Below are positions 18,871 through 29,261 of a stretch of DNA of 64,000 nucleotides, one piece after another (within the stretch, counting starts at the first letter, position 1; each line of letters begins with the position of its first letter). Made by a program: the position numbers and the translations under genes. The notes beneath the pieces were generated by a model. That model was not told where the DNA came from. It worked only from the letters and a program-made list of their open reading frames with translations, and searched no databases. Origin of the DNA: JAGVSR01 sp963708775. Lineage in GTDB: Bacteria; Pseudomonadota; Alphaproteobacteria; Rhizobiales; Hyphomicrobiaceae. The stretch is taken from contig CAVPTI010000002.1 of the NCBI GenBank assembly GCA_963708775.1, positions 372,001 through 436,000 on the forward strand. Reading direction: 5' to 3'.

Positions 18871-19932
18871 TCACCCCGCGACAAACGGTTCGAGGCCGGA
18901 GAGGCGCATCTTGGGTTCGGCCTTGGGGATCTTGCGCGGGGGGAAGGCTTTCACGTGTTCGGCAATGTGGGCGATGTGTTCGGGCGTGGAGCCGCAACAG
19001 CCACCGACGATGTTGACGAGGCCGTCGTGGGCCCAGGGTTCGATCTTGCAGGCCATCTCATGCGCGGTCTCGTCGTATTCGCCCATGGCGTTCGGCAGAC
19101 CCGCATTCGGATAGGCTGAGATGCGCGTGTCGGCCACCATCGCCAACTCGGCAATGTGCGGACGCATTTTCTCTGCGCCGAGTGCGCAATTGAGGCCGAT
19201 CGAGAACGGCCGCAAATGGCGCATCGAATACCAGAACGCTGTCGGCGTCTGGCCGGTGAGCGTGCGGCCGGCTTCATCGGTGATCGTGCCGGAGATCATG
19301 ATCGGCAGTTCGAGGTCTTTCTCGTCGAAGACTTCGAGCGTGGCGTAGCCTGCCGCCTTGGCGTTGAGCGTGTCAAAGACCGTTTCGATGAGAATGATAT
19401 CGGAGCCGCCGTCGATCAGGCCGCGCACCTGCTCCTTATAGGCTTCGCGCAGCTGGTCGAACGTGATGCGGCGGAAGCTCGGATCGTCCACCTTCGGCGA
19501 AATCGACGCCGTCATATTGGTCGGGCCGATGGCGCCGGCGACGAAGCGCGGCTTTTCCGGCGTCTTCTTCGTCCAGGCATCGGCGGCCTTGCGTGCGAGC
19601 TGCGCGCTGGCAAGGTTCATCTCATACGACAGCTCCTGCATGCCGTAGTCGGCCTGCGAGACCACCTGAGCACCGAACGTATTCGTTTCGGCGATATCGG
19701 CGCCGGCGGCGAAATACTGCTCGTGAATGTCCTGAATCATTTTCGGCTGCGTCAGCGACAACAGTTCGTTGTTGCCCTTCACGTCCTGACGCCAATCCGC
19801 AAAGCGCTCGCCGCGGTAGGTCTCCTCAGTCGGCTTGTGGCGCTGGATCATCGTGCCCATGGCGCCATCGATGATGAGGATGCGCTCTGCGACGGCTTTT
19901 TCGAGGGCTGCATAACTGGGTAGGCGCTTCAT
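18871..19932 (-). CDS. metH: methionine synthase MetH, part 1 (homocysteine methyltransferase domain)
   Basis: A 353-residue homocysteine S-methyltransferase domain protein, the N-terminal module of methionine synthase as a separate gene. It starts with 'RILIIDGAMGTMIQRH'. The zinc ligands are visible as Cys in 'IGLNCALGA' and the Cys-Cys pair in 'VGGCCGSTPEH', and 'ETNTFGAQ' marks the barrel active site. The protein ends about 30 residues after the zinc site, matching the linker where E. coli MetH passes to its folate domain. The combined length with part 2 is about 1,250 residues, equal to full MetH. It lies between metF (62 bases upstream) and vapB (54 bases downstream). Confidence 0.93.
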   Translation of the reverse strand: MKRLPSYAALEKAVAERILIIDGAMGTMIQRHKPTEETYRGERFADWRQDVKGNNELLSLTQPKMIQDIHEQYFAAGADIAETNTFGAQVVSQADYGMQELSYEMNLASAQLARKAADAWTKKTPEKPRFVAGAIGPTNMTASISPKVDDPSFRRITFDQLREAYKEQVRGLIDGGSDIILIETVFDTLNAKAAGYATLEVFDEKDLELPIMISGTITDEAGRTLTGQTPTAFWYSMRHLRPFSIGLNCALGAEKMRPHIAELAMVADTRISAYPNAGLPNAMGEYDETAHEMACKIEPWAHDGLVNIVGGCCGSTPEHIAHIAEHVKAFPPRKIPKAEPKMRLSGLEPFVAG

Positions 19933-19994
19933 CGTGTCTTTTCTTTCAATGCAACACGAGGCTGACTGTTCTCAACAGCGGTGCGAGGGGAACG

Positions 19995-20924
19995 TCACGC
20001 GATCATGATGCGGCGGTCTTCGAGCGGGGCCGTCTTCAGGGGACGTAATCCCAGGAGATGGCAGATCGCATAGACGAGATCGGCGCGGTTGAGCGAATAG
20101 AAGTGGAAGGTCTTGATGCCTTCATCGACGAGTTGCATCACTTGTTCGGTCGCGACCGCCGAGGCAACCATCTTCGTCGTCTCTGGATCGTTGTCGAGGC
20201 CTTCGAAGCGGCGGGCGAGCCATGCGGGAACGGTGGCACCCGCGCGTATCGCGAAGCCGGCGACCTGACGGAAATTGTGGATCGGCACGATGCCGGGCGT
20301 GATCGGAATCCAGATGCCGGCGGCGCGGGCCCGTTCGAGGAAGCGCAGGTAGTGCGCGTTATCGAAGCCGAACTGCGTGATGATCCGGTCGGCGCCGGCA
20401 TCGACCTTGGCCTTCAGGTTGTCCATGTCGGCCTGGAGCGTGGGGCTCTCGGGATGCTTTTCGGGATAGCCGGCGACCGAGATTTCGAAGTTGGCGATCT
20501 TCTTCAGGCCTGCCACGAGTTCAGCCGCATTCACATAGCCGCCGGGATGGGGTTCGTAGCGCTGGCCGGCGCCCGACGCGGGATCGCCGCGCAGCGCCAC
20601 GATGTGGCGCACGCCTGCGTTCCAATAGGCTTGCGCGACAGCGTCGACTTCCTCGCGCGTGGCGTCGACGCAAGTCAGATGCGCGGCAGGGCGCAGATCG
20701 GTTTCCTTCACGATGCGCTCGACGGTGGCGTGTGTGCGCTCGCGCGTCGTGCCGCCTGCGCCGTACGTGACGGAAACGAACTCGGGGGCGAGCGGCGCCA
20801 AGCGTGTGATCGACGACCAGAGTTGCTCTTCCATCTTCTCCGTCTTGGGCGGGAAGAATTCGAATGAGACGGCGATTTCGCCGGCGCCAAGCAGCCGGCT
20901 CTTGCGTTCCTTGCCCTCGACCAT
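19995..20924 (-). CDS. metF: methylenetetrahydrofolate reductase MetF
   Basis: A 309-residue FAD-dependent MTHFR that reduces methylene-THF to methyl-THF, the methyl donor for the MetH pair downstream. Visible are 'VSFEFFPPKTEKMEEQLW' (substrate-binding Glu), 'VSVTYGAGGTTRERTH', 'RHIVALRGDP', 'ADRIITQFGFD' and 'TPGIVPI'. The start is the ATG before 'VEGKERKSRLL', which overlaps the stop of the upstream ArsR-methyltransferase gene by one base, so the two are translationally coupled. The longer open frame upstream is a shadow of that gene. Confidence 0.95.
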   Translation of the reverse strand: MVEGKERKSRLLGAGEIAVSFEFFPPKTEKMEEQLWSSITRLAPLAPEFVSVTYGAGGTTRERTHATVERIVKETDLRPAAHLTCVDATREEVDAVAQAYWNAGVRHIVALRGDPASGAGQRYEPHPGGYVNAAELVAGLKKIANFEISVAGYPEKHPESPTLQADMDNLKAKVDAGADRIITQFGFDNAHYLRFLERARAAGIWIPITPGIVPIHNFRQVAGFAIRAGATVPAWLARRFEGLDNDPETTKMVASAVATEQVMQLVDEGIKTFHFYSLNRADLVYAICHLLGLRPLKTAPLEDRRIMIA

Positions 20925-21952
20925 CAGCGGGCCTCCTCGATCTGGCGGGCCGTCGCGCCCGCTCTCTTGGTTGCATTCGAAAGGGTGGTGCTGGGCCGTT
21001 CCGCGACCCACAGAGATACCGTGAGCTTCGGCTGATCGGATCCGCCTTCGCGCGCTAAGAGATCGGAGCGCTTGAGGTCGAGACCGGCGGCAGCCGTCCA
21101 TTGTTCGATTGTATCCGCGCTAATGCCGAGCCGCTTATGGGCATGCTCTTCGCGCAGGAATTCGAGATCGTGAGGTGCGAAGTCGACGATGAGGAGCTTG
21201 CCGCCCGGCGCGAGAATCCGTGCGGCCTCAGCGATGGCCGCGCCCGGTTCGGCGAGGAAGTGCAGGACCTGATGCATCACCACGGCATCCGCGACACCGT
21301 CTTGGAGGGTCAGGTCATAGAGATCGCCGTGGCGGACTTCCGTGTTGTGGTGACCCGCGGCCGAGAGCTTGCTCTCAGCATAAGCCAACATGGATTGATT
21401 GAGATCGAAGCCGAGGCCGCGCTCATAGCGTCCGGTGAAGAGTTCCAGGATGCGTCCGGTGCCGGTGCCGAGATCGACGAGCAGTCGGAACGGACCTGAA
21501 CCCAGCGCCTCCAGCATGGCTCTTTCAACAGCGTCTTCGGGCACGTAGAGACTGCGGATACGATCCCAATCGGCGGCATGCGTTCTGAAATAGGCTTGGG
21601 CCATCTGCTCGCGATCGCGCTTCAGTGTTTCGAGACGTTCGCGATCGCGGCGGGCAACGGCATCGTGGCTTTCCACCGCCGCGATAAGCCGGCGGGCCAA
21701 GTGCCCGCCGGCCGTGCGGTCGGAGACATGGAAATAGACCCAACTGCCGTCCCGGAACCGTTCGATGAGCCCCGCTTCGGTCAGAAGCTTCAGATGACGC
21801 GACAGGCGAGGCTGGCTCTGCCCAAGGACTTGCGTCAAATCTTTCACCGAAAGTTCGCCGCGAGACAGCAGAAGCAGGATGCGTAGCCGCGTCGGCTCGG
21901 CTGCGGCTTTGAGCGCCGCGACGAGGTCAGGCATGGGCAGAGCTTCGGTCAC
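20924..21952 (-). CDS. ArsR-family regulator fused to a SAM-dependent methyltransferase domain
   Basis: A 342-residue two-domain protein. Residues 1-95 are an ArsR/SmtB winged helix ('AAAEPTRLRILLLLSRGEL', 'SQPRLSRHLKLLTEAGLIE') without metal-binding cysteines. Residues from about 145 form a class I methyltransferase with the SAM loop 'LVDLGTGTGRILELF' and the acidic 'LGFDLN'. This architecture heads metF/metH operons in many alphaproteobacteria and probably senses SAM or SAH, in the manner of SahR, to control the methyl cycle. The GTG start has GGAG 6 bases upstream. It is the first gene of the operon, with a strong palindrome 25 bases upstream. Confidence 0.9.
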   Translation of the reverse strand: MTEALPMPDLVAALKAAAEPTRLRILLLLSRGELSVKDLTQVLGQSQPRLSRHLKLLTEAGLIERFRDGSWVYFHVSDRTAGGHLARRLIAAVESHDAVARRDRERLETLKRDREQMAQAYFRTHAADWDRIRSLYVPEDAVERAMLEALGSGPFRLLVDLGTGTGRILELFTGRYERGLGFDLNQSMLAYAESKLSAAGHHNTEVRHGDLYDLTLQDGVADAVVMHQVLHFLAEPGAAIAEAARILAPGGKLLIVDFAPHDLEFLREEHAHKRLGISADTIEQWTAAAGLDLKRSDLLAREGGSDQPKLTVSLWVAERPSTTLSNATKRAGATARQIEEAR

Positions 21953-21976
21953 CGCGATCTCCGGGTTGCCGCAGTA

Positions 21977-21998
21977 GACATAAAGATATGTTTATGTC
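21977..21998. promoter_or_regulatory. palindromic operator upstream of the ArsR-methyltransferase/metF/metH operon
   Basis: A perfect 8-base inverted repeat, GACATAAA and TTTATGTC, separated by GATATG. Its AT-rich character stands out from the GC-rich surroundings. The position, just upstream of the operon's first start codon, fits an autoregulated ArsR/SahR-type repressor site. The assignment to the encoded regulator is inference. Confidence 0.7.
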
Positions 21999-22139
21999 CG
22001 TCAAGGCCAAATATGGACGTCAGCTGCCGTTGTCCCAAAGGGAACAGCGTGCGGTCACAGCTTAACCCAGCATCAAGATTACCAAGATAAGTTGCAGAGC
22101 CTGATTTTACCTGCCCGCTTTGTCCCCGGAGACCCATCC

Positions 22140-22721
22140 ATGCGCATTGCCGCGATCGACCGCATGACGCCGTCGATGCCCGATTTCACCGTTGCCAGTG
22201 TGCGCATCGATCAGTTTGCGGCCCGTCGGTCCACAGGGGTGTTGCTCGCTCTCCTCCTAGCTTTCGCGGCTATCCTGCTGTCGCCATTCTACCTCGTGGC
22301 GACCGCGGCATTGGCCGATCAGGGTCTACGTGACGCCGCTGCCACCCGCCCGCTTGCAATCGTTCAGATCTGCGTGGGATTGGCGTTCTGGGTCATTCTG
22401 CTCGGATTTCCGATTTACCGGCTGCTCGACACCCTAACCCGCAGCCGTACCGTTGAAATCGCCGCCGGTCGTGTCACCGTTGCGGATCGTTCATTCGGGC
22501 GCTCGTCTGTCTGGAGCGCCCCCGTGGCGGACTTTGTTGGACTTGCACCGTTTTTGCGGGCCTCGCTTTCGGGCGTCCGCCACGAACTCATCATGGTTCA
22601 TCCTGATCGGGAGCGCTCCGTCCTCGTGGCCATGGCGCCGCGCCTGATGCAATCGGATGTCGATCATGCGGCCGCCGCACTGGGCCTCAAAGAAGTTGCG
22701 CCACAAATCCTGCGGACCTGA
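22140..22721 (+). CDS. hypothetical two-span membrane protein
   Basis: A 193-residue protein with two hydrophobic helices (around residues 33-57, 'LLALLLAFAAILLSPFYLV', and 73-95, 'VQICVGLAFWVILLGFPIY') followed by a C-terminal soluble beta-rich domain of about 95 residues. The layout resembles small membrane proteins with a PH-like cytoplasmic domain, but no motif confirms it. GGAG lies 8 bases before the chosen ATG. It is divergent from the methionine operon and so shares the region holding the palindrome. The function is unknown. Confidence 0.65.
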   Translation: MRIAAIDRMTPSMPDFTVASVRIDQFAARRSTGVLLALLLAFAAILLSPFYLVATAALADQGLRDAAATRPLAIVQICVGLAFWVILLGFPIYRLLDTLTRSRTVEIAAGRVTVADRSFGRSSVWSAPVADFVGLAPFLRASLSGVRHELIMVHPDRERSVLVAMAPRLMQSDVDHAAAALGLKEVAPQILRT

Positions 22722-22896
22722 ACGCCTCCTTCGGCGCTGGTGGAACCCGGCTACAGATTTGACGCTGGCTGAGCATTTGACGCGGCGATCATCAAATGCT
22801 GTAGCTTCAAATCAGGATCGCAAAGCCACCGGGGTGCCGCATTCAGGCGCCAAGGTGTCAGGTATCCCCTCGCGGCTAGCAGTGAGTTTGTCTGAG

Positions 22897-23475
22897 ATGC
22901 ACATCACGTCCCACCATTTCGCAGGTGCGCGAACCATTATCGCCTGCGTCGCATTTCTATTCTCCGCCGGCGCTGCCATGGCTGAGACGCCTGCTGCCTA
23001 CATGCAGCGCGTCGCCAACGAGCTCGTCGCTGCATCGCGGACAGGATCGGCGCTGTCGTTCGGCACAGCGCTACGCAGCCATGCCGATCTGCCGGCGATA
23101 GGGCTGACCGCGCTCGGGTCCTACGCCAACAGCCTTTCGAAGACCGACCGACCTGCCTACTACAATGGCATGGTGAATTGGATCGCGCGTTATGCCGCCA
23201 AGGAGGCGCCGAAGTATCCGGTCGCGCGCGCCGTCGTGGTCGGCCAGTCGGCCGGTACGGGCGGTATCACGTACGTCGATACGAAGGTGACCTTGCGCGA
23301 TGGATCGACATACGACGTGCGGTGGACCATCGTACGTCGTGGGACCACCTACAAGGTCCGCGAGGCGGAGATCCTGATGTTCCAGATGACCACGGTCCTC
23401 GGCAATCTCTTTCAAGACTACATCAGCAAGAACCAGGATAATCCGAAAGCCTTGGTCGCGGCGCTGAACCAATAA
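22897..23475 (+). CDS. MlaC/Ttg2D-like phospholipid-binding periplasmic protein
   Basis: A 192-residue exported protein. The signal peptide is 'TIIACVAFLFSAGAAMA' followed by ETP. The mature part fits the MlaC (toluene tolerance Ttg2D) fold, which carries phospholipids between outer and inner membrane: helices with 'YANSLSKTDRPAYYNGMVNW', then strands 'TKVTLRDGSTYDVRWTIVRR' and 'YKVREAEIL'. No mlaDEF genes are adjacent, so it is an isolated copy. The ATG at 22897 is chosen because it begins the signal peptide. A strong terminator follows. Confidence 0.82.
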   Translation: MHITSHHFAGARTIIACVAFLFSAGAAMAETPAAYMQRVANELVAASRTGSALSFGTALRSHADLPAIGLTALGSYANSLSKTDRPAYYNGMVNWIARYAAKEAPKYPVARAVVVGQSAGTGGITYVDTKVTLRDGSTYDVRWTIVRRGTTYKVREAEILMFQMTTVLGNLFQDYISKNQDNPKALVAALNQ

Positions 23476-23505
23476 CGGCCGGGCCGTGATCCCCTGCTCA
23501 ATACG

Positions 23506-23533
23506 AAAAGGCCGCCCTTCTGGGCGGCCTTTT
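23506..23533. terminator. hairpin terminator
   Basis: Perfect 12-base stem AAAAGGCCGCCC / GGGCGGCCTTTT with a TTCT loop between the convergent MlaC-like and CHAP-like genes. It can act for both strands. Confidence 0.9.
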
Positions 23534-23559
23534 GCATATTGCGGGGCGCGGCGAGCGTA

Positions 23560-24027
23560 TTAGACGCGGAAGATTGCGCCAGCTACCGAGCGGGCACGTG
23601 TGCGAACGGCGCCGCCGTCGTTTCCGGATTTCACGATCCACTGACCATTTGCGGCGCGGCCGACGATCATGCCGACGTGATGACGCCAGACGACCACGGC
23701 ACCCACCTGCGGGCCCGAGGGCGAGCCATAATTGCGCCAGTTCCAGGCAAGGTTATATTCAGGACCGCCACCCTTCTGAGTGCGCATCCACCAGCCACAC
23801 CATCTGCCCGGACGCGGACCGACGCCAGAACGGCGCGGAGCCCGTTCGACCGATTGCACGTAACGATGCTGGCGAGCGGTCTGGCGCGTGCCGCGCTGCC
23901 TTGGTTCAGCGCCTTCGGTCTGCTGCCAGCCTTGCGATTGTGTCGGGTCGTAGGGCCGTGCCTCTGCAGTCGCGACAACGGCCATACCGGCAAATGCCGC
24001 AAGTGCGGCTACGAGAGTTCTGCTCAT
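23560..24027 (-). CDS. exported CHAP/NlpC-like cysteine hydrolase
   Basis: A 155-residue exported protein with a signal peptide ('LVAALAAFAGMAVVATAEA') and a low-complexity Gln/Arg-rich linker. The C-terminal 90-residue domain has 'WCGWWMRTQ' (candidate catalytic Cys), 'VWRHHVGMIVG' (candidate catalytic His) and 'SGNDGGAV', in the order seen in CHAP or NlpC/P60-type peptidoglycan hydrolases. This small family is widespread in Rhizobiales. It would act on peptidoglycan peptides or related amides in the periplasm. The ATG before 'SRTLVAALAA' is chosen as the signal-peptide start. Confidence 0.75.
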   Translation of the reverse strand: MSRTLVAALAAFAGMAVVATAEARPYDPTQSQGWQQTEGAEPRQRGTRQTARQHRYVQSVERAPRRSGVGPRPGRWCGWWMRTQKGGGPEYNLAWNWRNYGSPSGPQVGAVVVWRHHVGMIVGRAANGQWIVKSGNDGGAVRTRARSVAGAIFRV

Positions 24028-24372
24028 TGATCGGTCCTGTTTGCTGTTTCTTGGACTGGTGTCTTTGCGCCTCAGCAATGCGGCAGAAGCAAGATGAGCA
24101 AAACCGCTCAAGTTCCAGCTGCCGCAGGACAATTCGACGCTCTGCGACCATCTGTTCCTCGCGGAAAAGTTGCAGATTTTTTTGCTCAGACAGGCAACCG
24201 ACTGAAAACGAAAGCGTGAATCCAGGTTGTGGTCTCGCGCCGCCGCGGCGCCCGGGGTTAACCAGTTTTCTAATTGACGAGCGCCCTCGCGGCCGGGAAC
24301 GGGCGTGCGGCGGCGGCGTTCGTTCCCGACCACGACCGAACGTGGAGGAAACAATCGAAGAGGACGAAACCC
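24028..24372. other. divergent intergenic region
   Basis: About 345 bases between the divergent CHAP-like and DUF4142 genes. No gene is recognised. It must hold both promoters, including the GGAAC-N16-CGTT element described separately. Confidence 0.5.
24296..24320 (+). promoter_or_regulatory. possible EcfG-type general stress promoter
   Basis: GGAAC, 16 bases, then CGTT matches the consensus recognised by the alphaproteobacterial general stress sigma factor EcfG. It lies 53 bases upstream of the ATG of a DUF4142 gene, a family often stress-induced. The stretch is GC-rich, so a chance match is possible. Confidence 0.4.
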
Positions 24373-24960
24373 ATGAAGTTATCTTCACTCATCGCCATAG
24401 CCACATTGGCCGCGACGCCCGCCCTGGCTCAGGACCAAAAAGTCCAGAAGGATCCCGGCAGCACGACGCGCACCGGCACCGATACTCAGCAAATGAAGGG
24501 CAAGGCCAGCAAGGCGACGCGATCCTTCACCCTGGCTGCGGCTTCCGGAAACACTCTCGAAGTGGAATCGAGCCGTATCGCTCTGGAGAAATCACAAAAT
24601 CAGGACGTGAAATCTTTCGCGCAGATGATGATCGATGATCATACGAAGGTCGGCGAACAGATGAAGTCGACGCTACAAACGGCCGGCTTGCCACCGCCTG
24701 CCGATAAGATGACGCCGAAGCATCAGGACGTTGTCAATAAACTGACACAGGCGGGCGGCAACAAATTCGATGGGCAGTATGTTGCCGCGCAACTGAAGGC
24801 GCATGACGAGGCGATCAATCTGTTTTCGAATTACGCCAAGAACGGCGATAACGCAGAACTGAAGAAATTTGCGGAAGCCACGTTGCCTTCTCTCGAGAAG
24901 CACAAAACAATGGTGGAAGATCTGCGATCCAAGGTGACGGGCGGCAGCGCCACTCAGTAG
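24373..24960 (+). CDS. exported DUF4142 protein
   Basis: A 195-residue protein with a signal peptide ending 'TPALA' near residue 19 and a four-helix DUF4142 domain resembling ferritin-like bundles. Characteristic segments are 'SFTLAAASGNTLEVESSRIAL', quoted only in part by this call, 'FAQMMIDDHTKVGEQM', 'GQYVAAQLKAHDEAINLF' and 'LPSLEKHKTMVEDL'. The predicted place is the periplasm. Members are often part of general-stress regulons in Rhizobiales, and a possible EcfG promoter lies upstream. The biochemical role is unknown. GAGGA lies 8 bases before the ATG. Confidence 0.88.
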   Translation: MKLSSLIAIATLAATPALAQDQKVQKDPGSTTRTGTDTQQMKGKASKATRSFTLAAASGNTLEVESSRIALEKSQNQDVKSFAQMMIDDHTKVGEQMKSTLQTAGLPPPADKMTPKHQDVVNKLTQAGGNKFDGQYVAAQLKAHDEAINLFSNYAKNGDNAELKKFAEATLPSLEKHKTMVEDLRSKVTGGSATQ

Positions 24961-25227
24961 CGCAATATCACTTCGACAGCAGAAAGGCTCGCCTTACTGC
25001 TGTCACCGATTTCATGATCAGGCCACTTGATTATCGATCCGCCTCACTTAAGATCTCTTCGTCCGGTGGCCGGTCGCGACCCCGGCGGAAAAGAATTTGT
25101 TCGATCGACTCCACCAACCATTCGATGACATGCAGCACCGTCTTCTCTCCTCAACGCGAGGAGACGGTGCGCGCAATTCGCGCTATGAACAAACAGCATT
25201 GCGGGCGGCAGCCCATAACATGATGTT

Positions 25228-26193
25228 GTGCGTCTCATGGTTCGAAGACTTCCTTCCCTTAACGCGCTGCGCGCCTTCGAAGCTGCAGCCCGCCTGGAAA
25301 GCCTGACGCTCGCTGCCGGCGAACTGAATGTCGCGCAGGCCGCAATCAGCCGTCATGTTCGCGACCTCGAATCGTGGCTTGGCGCCAAGCTGTTCCATCG
25401 CACAGGCCGCGGCGTGGCTCTCACTCAGGATGGCCTTGCGCTTGCGTCTGATCTTAGTCGCGCGTTCGATCTGCTCGCCGCGGCCGTCGATCGCTTCGAC
25501 ACCAAATCTAAAGCTCTTGTCGTTGCAAGCGACGTTTCGTTCGCAGCCCTGTGGCTCGTTCCGCGGTTGAAGGGCTTTCTCGCCAGTCATCCCGACGTCG
25601 ACATCGTCGTCGATCCGGATCCGCGCCTCACCGATTACGCTAAAGGCGAGGCTGACATCGGCATCCGGTATGGCCGAGGGCCGTGGAAAGACATTGCAGC
25701 TGAAAAACTGTTCGATGCGAAATCCTCCCCTGTTTGCGCGCCGCGGATGCTCGAGACGTCGGCAGTCAAAGCTCCAGCTGATCTTGTCGGCCAGCCTCTC
25801 ATTCGCGAAGACCGGTACGACGCCTGGCCGGCATGGTTTCAAGCAGCCGGCGTGACGCCTACCGACGCGCTGAGCGGACCGCAGGTGCGCGGCGAACTGG
25901 CCATCGCAGCCGCTGAGGCCGGCGCCGGCTTTGCATTGGCCGACACAGTGCAGGCAGGCGATGCCCTCATGTCTGGTCGCCTCGTGCGGCCCTTCGAGGC
26001 TACGGTGGAGGAGTTCAGCTACTTCCTCGTTCATGCCGAGGGTGCACGACTATCCCAGACGGCTCAGGCTTTCGCCATATGGCTCAGGGGAGAGTGCAAT
26101 CGCTTCGCTGACGAATTTTCCCATTGGCAGGCCCGCACATCCCGCCAGCCATCGGGTCACGCACCCAAGGCGAAAGCGCGGTCGCGGCCTTAG
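25228..26193 (+). CDS. LysR-family transcriptional regulator (GcvA-like)
   Basis: A 321-residue LysR-type regulator. The winged helix-turn-helix is at residues 9-65 ('LPSLNALRAFEAAARLES', 'AQAAISRHVRDLESWLGAKLF'), followed by the effector-binding domain with 'FLASHPDVDIVV' and 'DIGIRYGRG', which matches the GcvA/AmpR-like branch. The effector and targets are unknown, since no divergently transcribed metabolic gene is adjacent. The start is either the GTG at 25228 or the ATG at 25237. The C-terminus ends in a basic tail and its stop overlaps the end of the convergent phosphatase open frame. Confidence 0.88.
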   Translation: MRLMVRRLPSLNALRAFEAAARLESLTLAAGELNVAQAAISRHVRDLESWLGAKLFHRTGRGVALTQDGLALASDLSRAFDLLAAAVDRFDTKSKALVVASDVSFAALWLVPRLKGFLASHPDVDIVVDPDPRLTDYAKGEADIGIRYGRGPWKDIAAEKLFDAKSSPVCAPRMLETSAVKAPADLVGQPLIREDRYDAWPAWFQAAGVTPTDALSGPQVRGELAIAAAEAGAGFALADTVQAGDALMSGRLVRPFEATVEEFSYFLVHAEGARLSQTAQAFAIWLRGECNRFADEFSHWQARTSRQPSGHAPKAKARSRP

Positions 26194-27134
26194 CAAACAT
26201 CACGAGCAACAAAATACATTTCACGCCTATCAGGCGACAGAGAAAGGCTCGTCCAGCTTGTGCTGGACGAGCCTCTTTGTGACGCCCGATTCGATCGATT
26301 TGATTTTTTGCTTAGTTCGATACCTGGCTCACCTGCGAGCCCGATTTCGCGATAATCGAGGGGCAGTTTGATCGTCGCGTTGGCGACGTGGCGGATCGAA
26401 TTGAACTTGTGGCGAGCGATCAGCTTGCCGTCGACCTTCTCCAGAACAATGAAGCCTGTTTCCTTGCGGCCATCGGGATCGCCACCGGTTTCATCCAGGT
26501 CGAGCAGGATTTCCTCGTCGAAGCGGAAGGTGCCGGCGTGCGCCGAAAGTGCGATGTTGGTACCCGGCTTCGGCTCGAGGCGATCGATGATCCGGCGTGT
26601 TTCTCGGGCGAATTCTTCATGCTGATCACGCATCACCGCGGTGCGATGCAGGAGAACGTTGGCGACGGCATCGATCCGACCGAAGGCATAGTCGGCCGTC
26701 TGGCGGGCGCGGCAGCTCGGGCTCGAAATGACCTGATCCACCTTGATCTCGGCGATGCGGAACACGCTGTTGATGAGCTTGGCTTCTTCGACGCCCTGCT
26801 CGGTCAGGCAGACGGCACGCTTGAAGGAGGACTGCGAGCCGTCGATGTTGTCGTGCAATTCGACCATATCGAAGCCTGTCACATCTTCCCATTTCTCACG
26901 CTGGGCATGACGAACGTAAAGAATGTAGCCGCCCTTCTTCAGCTGTTCGGCCCAGTGCTTGTCCTCGTCGTAGTTTACAAACTCGGCATGCTGGGGCGTC
27001 CAGAACAGGCTGGCGACAGCGGCGAAATGGCCTCGCGCGGCGAGGACCCCGGTCGAAAAAGCCAGAACGCCGAACAGTGCGACGCGTGTGGCAATCTTAT
27101 AGGCTTCAGACTTGCTCTTCTGCGGTTCGGACAT
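26190..27134 (-). CDS. membrane-anchored histidine phosphatase family protein
   Basis: Up to 314 residues. One N-terminal transmembrane helix ('IATRVALFGVLAFSTGVLAA') is followed by a phosphoglycerate-mutase-fold domain with 'YILYVRHAQREKW' (catalytic Arg-His), 'VISSPSCRARQTADYAF' and the second catalytic His in 'ALSAHAGTF'. The substrate is unknown. The ATG at 27134 has GGAGGAGC upstream. The last 40 residues are doubtful: the frame runs through a terminator hairpin. A one-base shift near 26357 would end the protein at the TAA at 26312-26314, just before the hairpin, with the tail 'SGSQVSQVSN'. The main domain is secure and the C-terminus is not. Confidence 0.8.
   Translation of the reverse strand: MSEPQKSKSEAYKIATRVALFGVLAFSTGVLAARGHFAAVASLFWTPQHAEFVNYDEDKHWAEQLKKGGYILYVRHAQREKWEDVTGFDMVELHDNIDGSQSSFKRAVCLTEQGVEEAKLINSVFRIAEIKVDQVISSPSCRARQTADYAFGRIDAVANVLLHRTAVMRDQHEEFARETRRIIDRLEPKPGTNIALSAHAGTFRFDEEILLDLDETGGDPDGRKETGFIVLEKVDGKLIARHKFNSIRHVANATIKLPLDYREIGLAGEPGIELSKKSNRSNRASQRGSSSTSWTSLSLSPDRREMYFVARDVC
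26241..26279. terminator. hairpin terminator
   Basis: A perfect 13-base stem (AGGCTCGTCCAGC and its complement) with a 4-base loop, A-rich before and CTTTG after. It sits inside the annotated 3' end of the phosphatase frame, which suggests that frame is too long. Confidence 0.82.
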
Positions 27135-27442
27135 TTCAGCTCCTCCAGGGATCGCGCAGTGGGCGCGCACCTAGGGCACACACCGACTTTCACCCATGAT
27201 TGAACCTGAAGGCGACGAATAAACCGTTGAGAAAACGGTAAGCAGACCATTCGCAATTGTCTCAAATGCAAAAAAGACATGCGAAATGACCTACCGCGAC
27301 GAGGACGGCGGGCTTTTCGTCACCCCGAGTCACAACTCGTTAAGGGATTGTCCGGCCCGGAATAAGCCCAGCGGTTGGTGCATGGGGGTCGCAGGCTTTT
27401 GGCCCGTCATCACAAAGATGATTGATGGCGGGCCAATTGTTC
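27135..27442. other. intergenic stretch, no gene recognised
   Basis: About 310 bases between the phosphatase gene and the end of ettA on the same strand. It presumably carries the phosphatase promoter. No RNA or protein feature is recognised. Confidence 0.5.
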
Positions 27443-29104
<1,662 letters not shown>

Positions 29105-29261
29105 CGGGGGCGCCTCGTCATTTCGAAGTTGAGGGATGTTGCAGGCCTTCTAGCCGATTGGCCGGGCGGGCACAATGTCGGCGCGATGGGCGTATGGGCC
29201 AGCATCGGTCACCCGTGATCCTGGCCTGTCGCCGCCCGACCGCGGCGGACCGCCGTCCGCA

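Noticed and set aside
23532..24638. 368-codon plus-strand open frame opposite the CHAP-like gene
   Set aside because: It crosses the divergent promoter region and overlaps the DUF4142 gene in another frame; it is extremely Arg/Ser-rich with no family.
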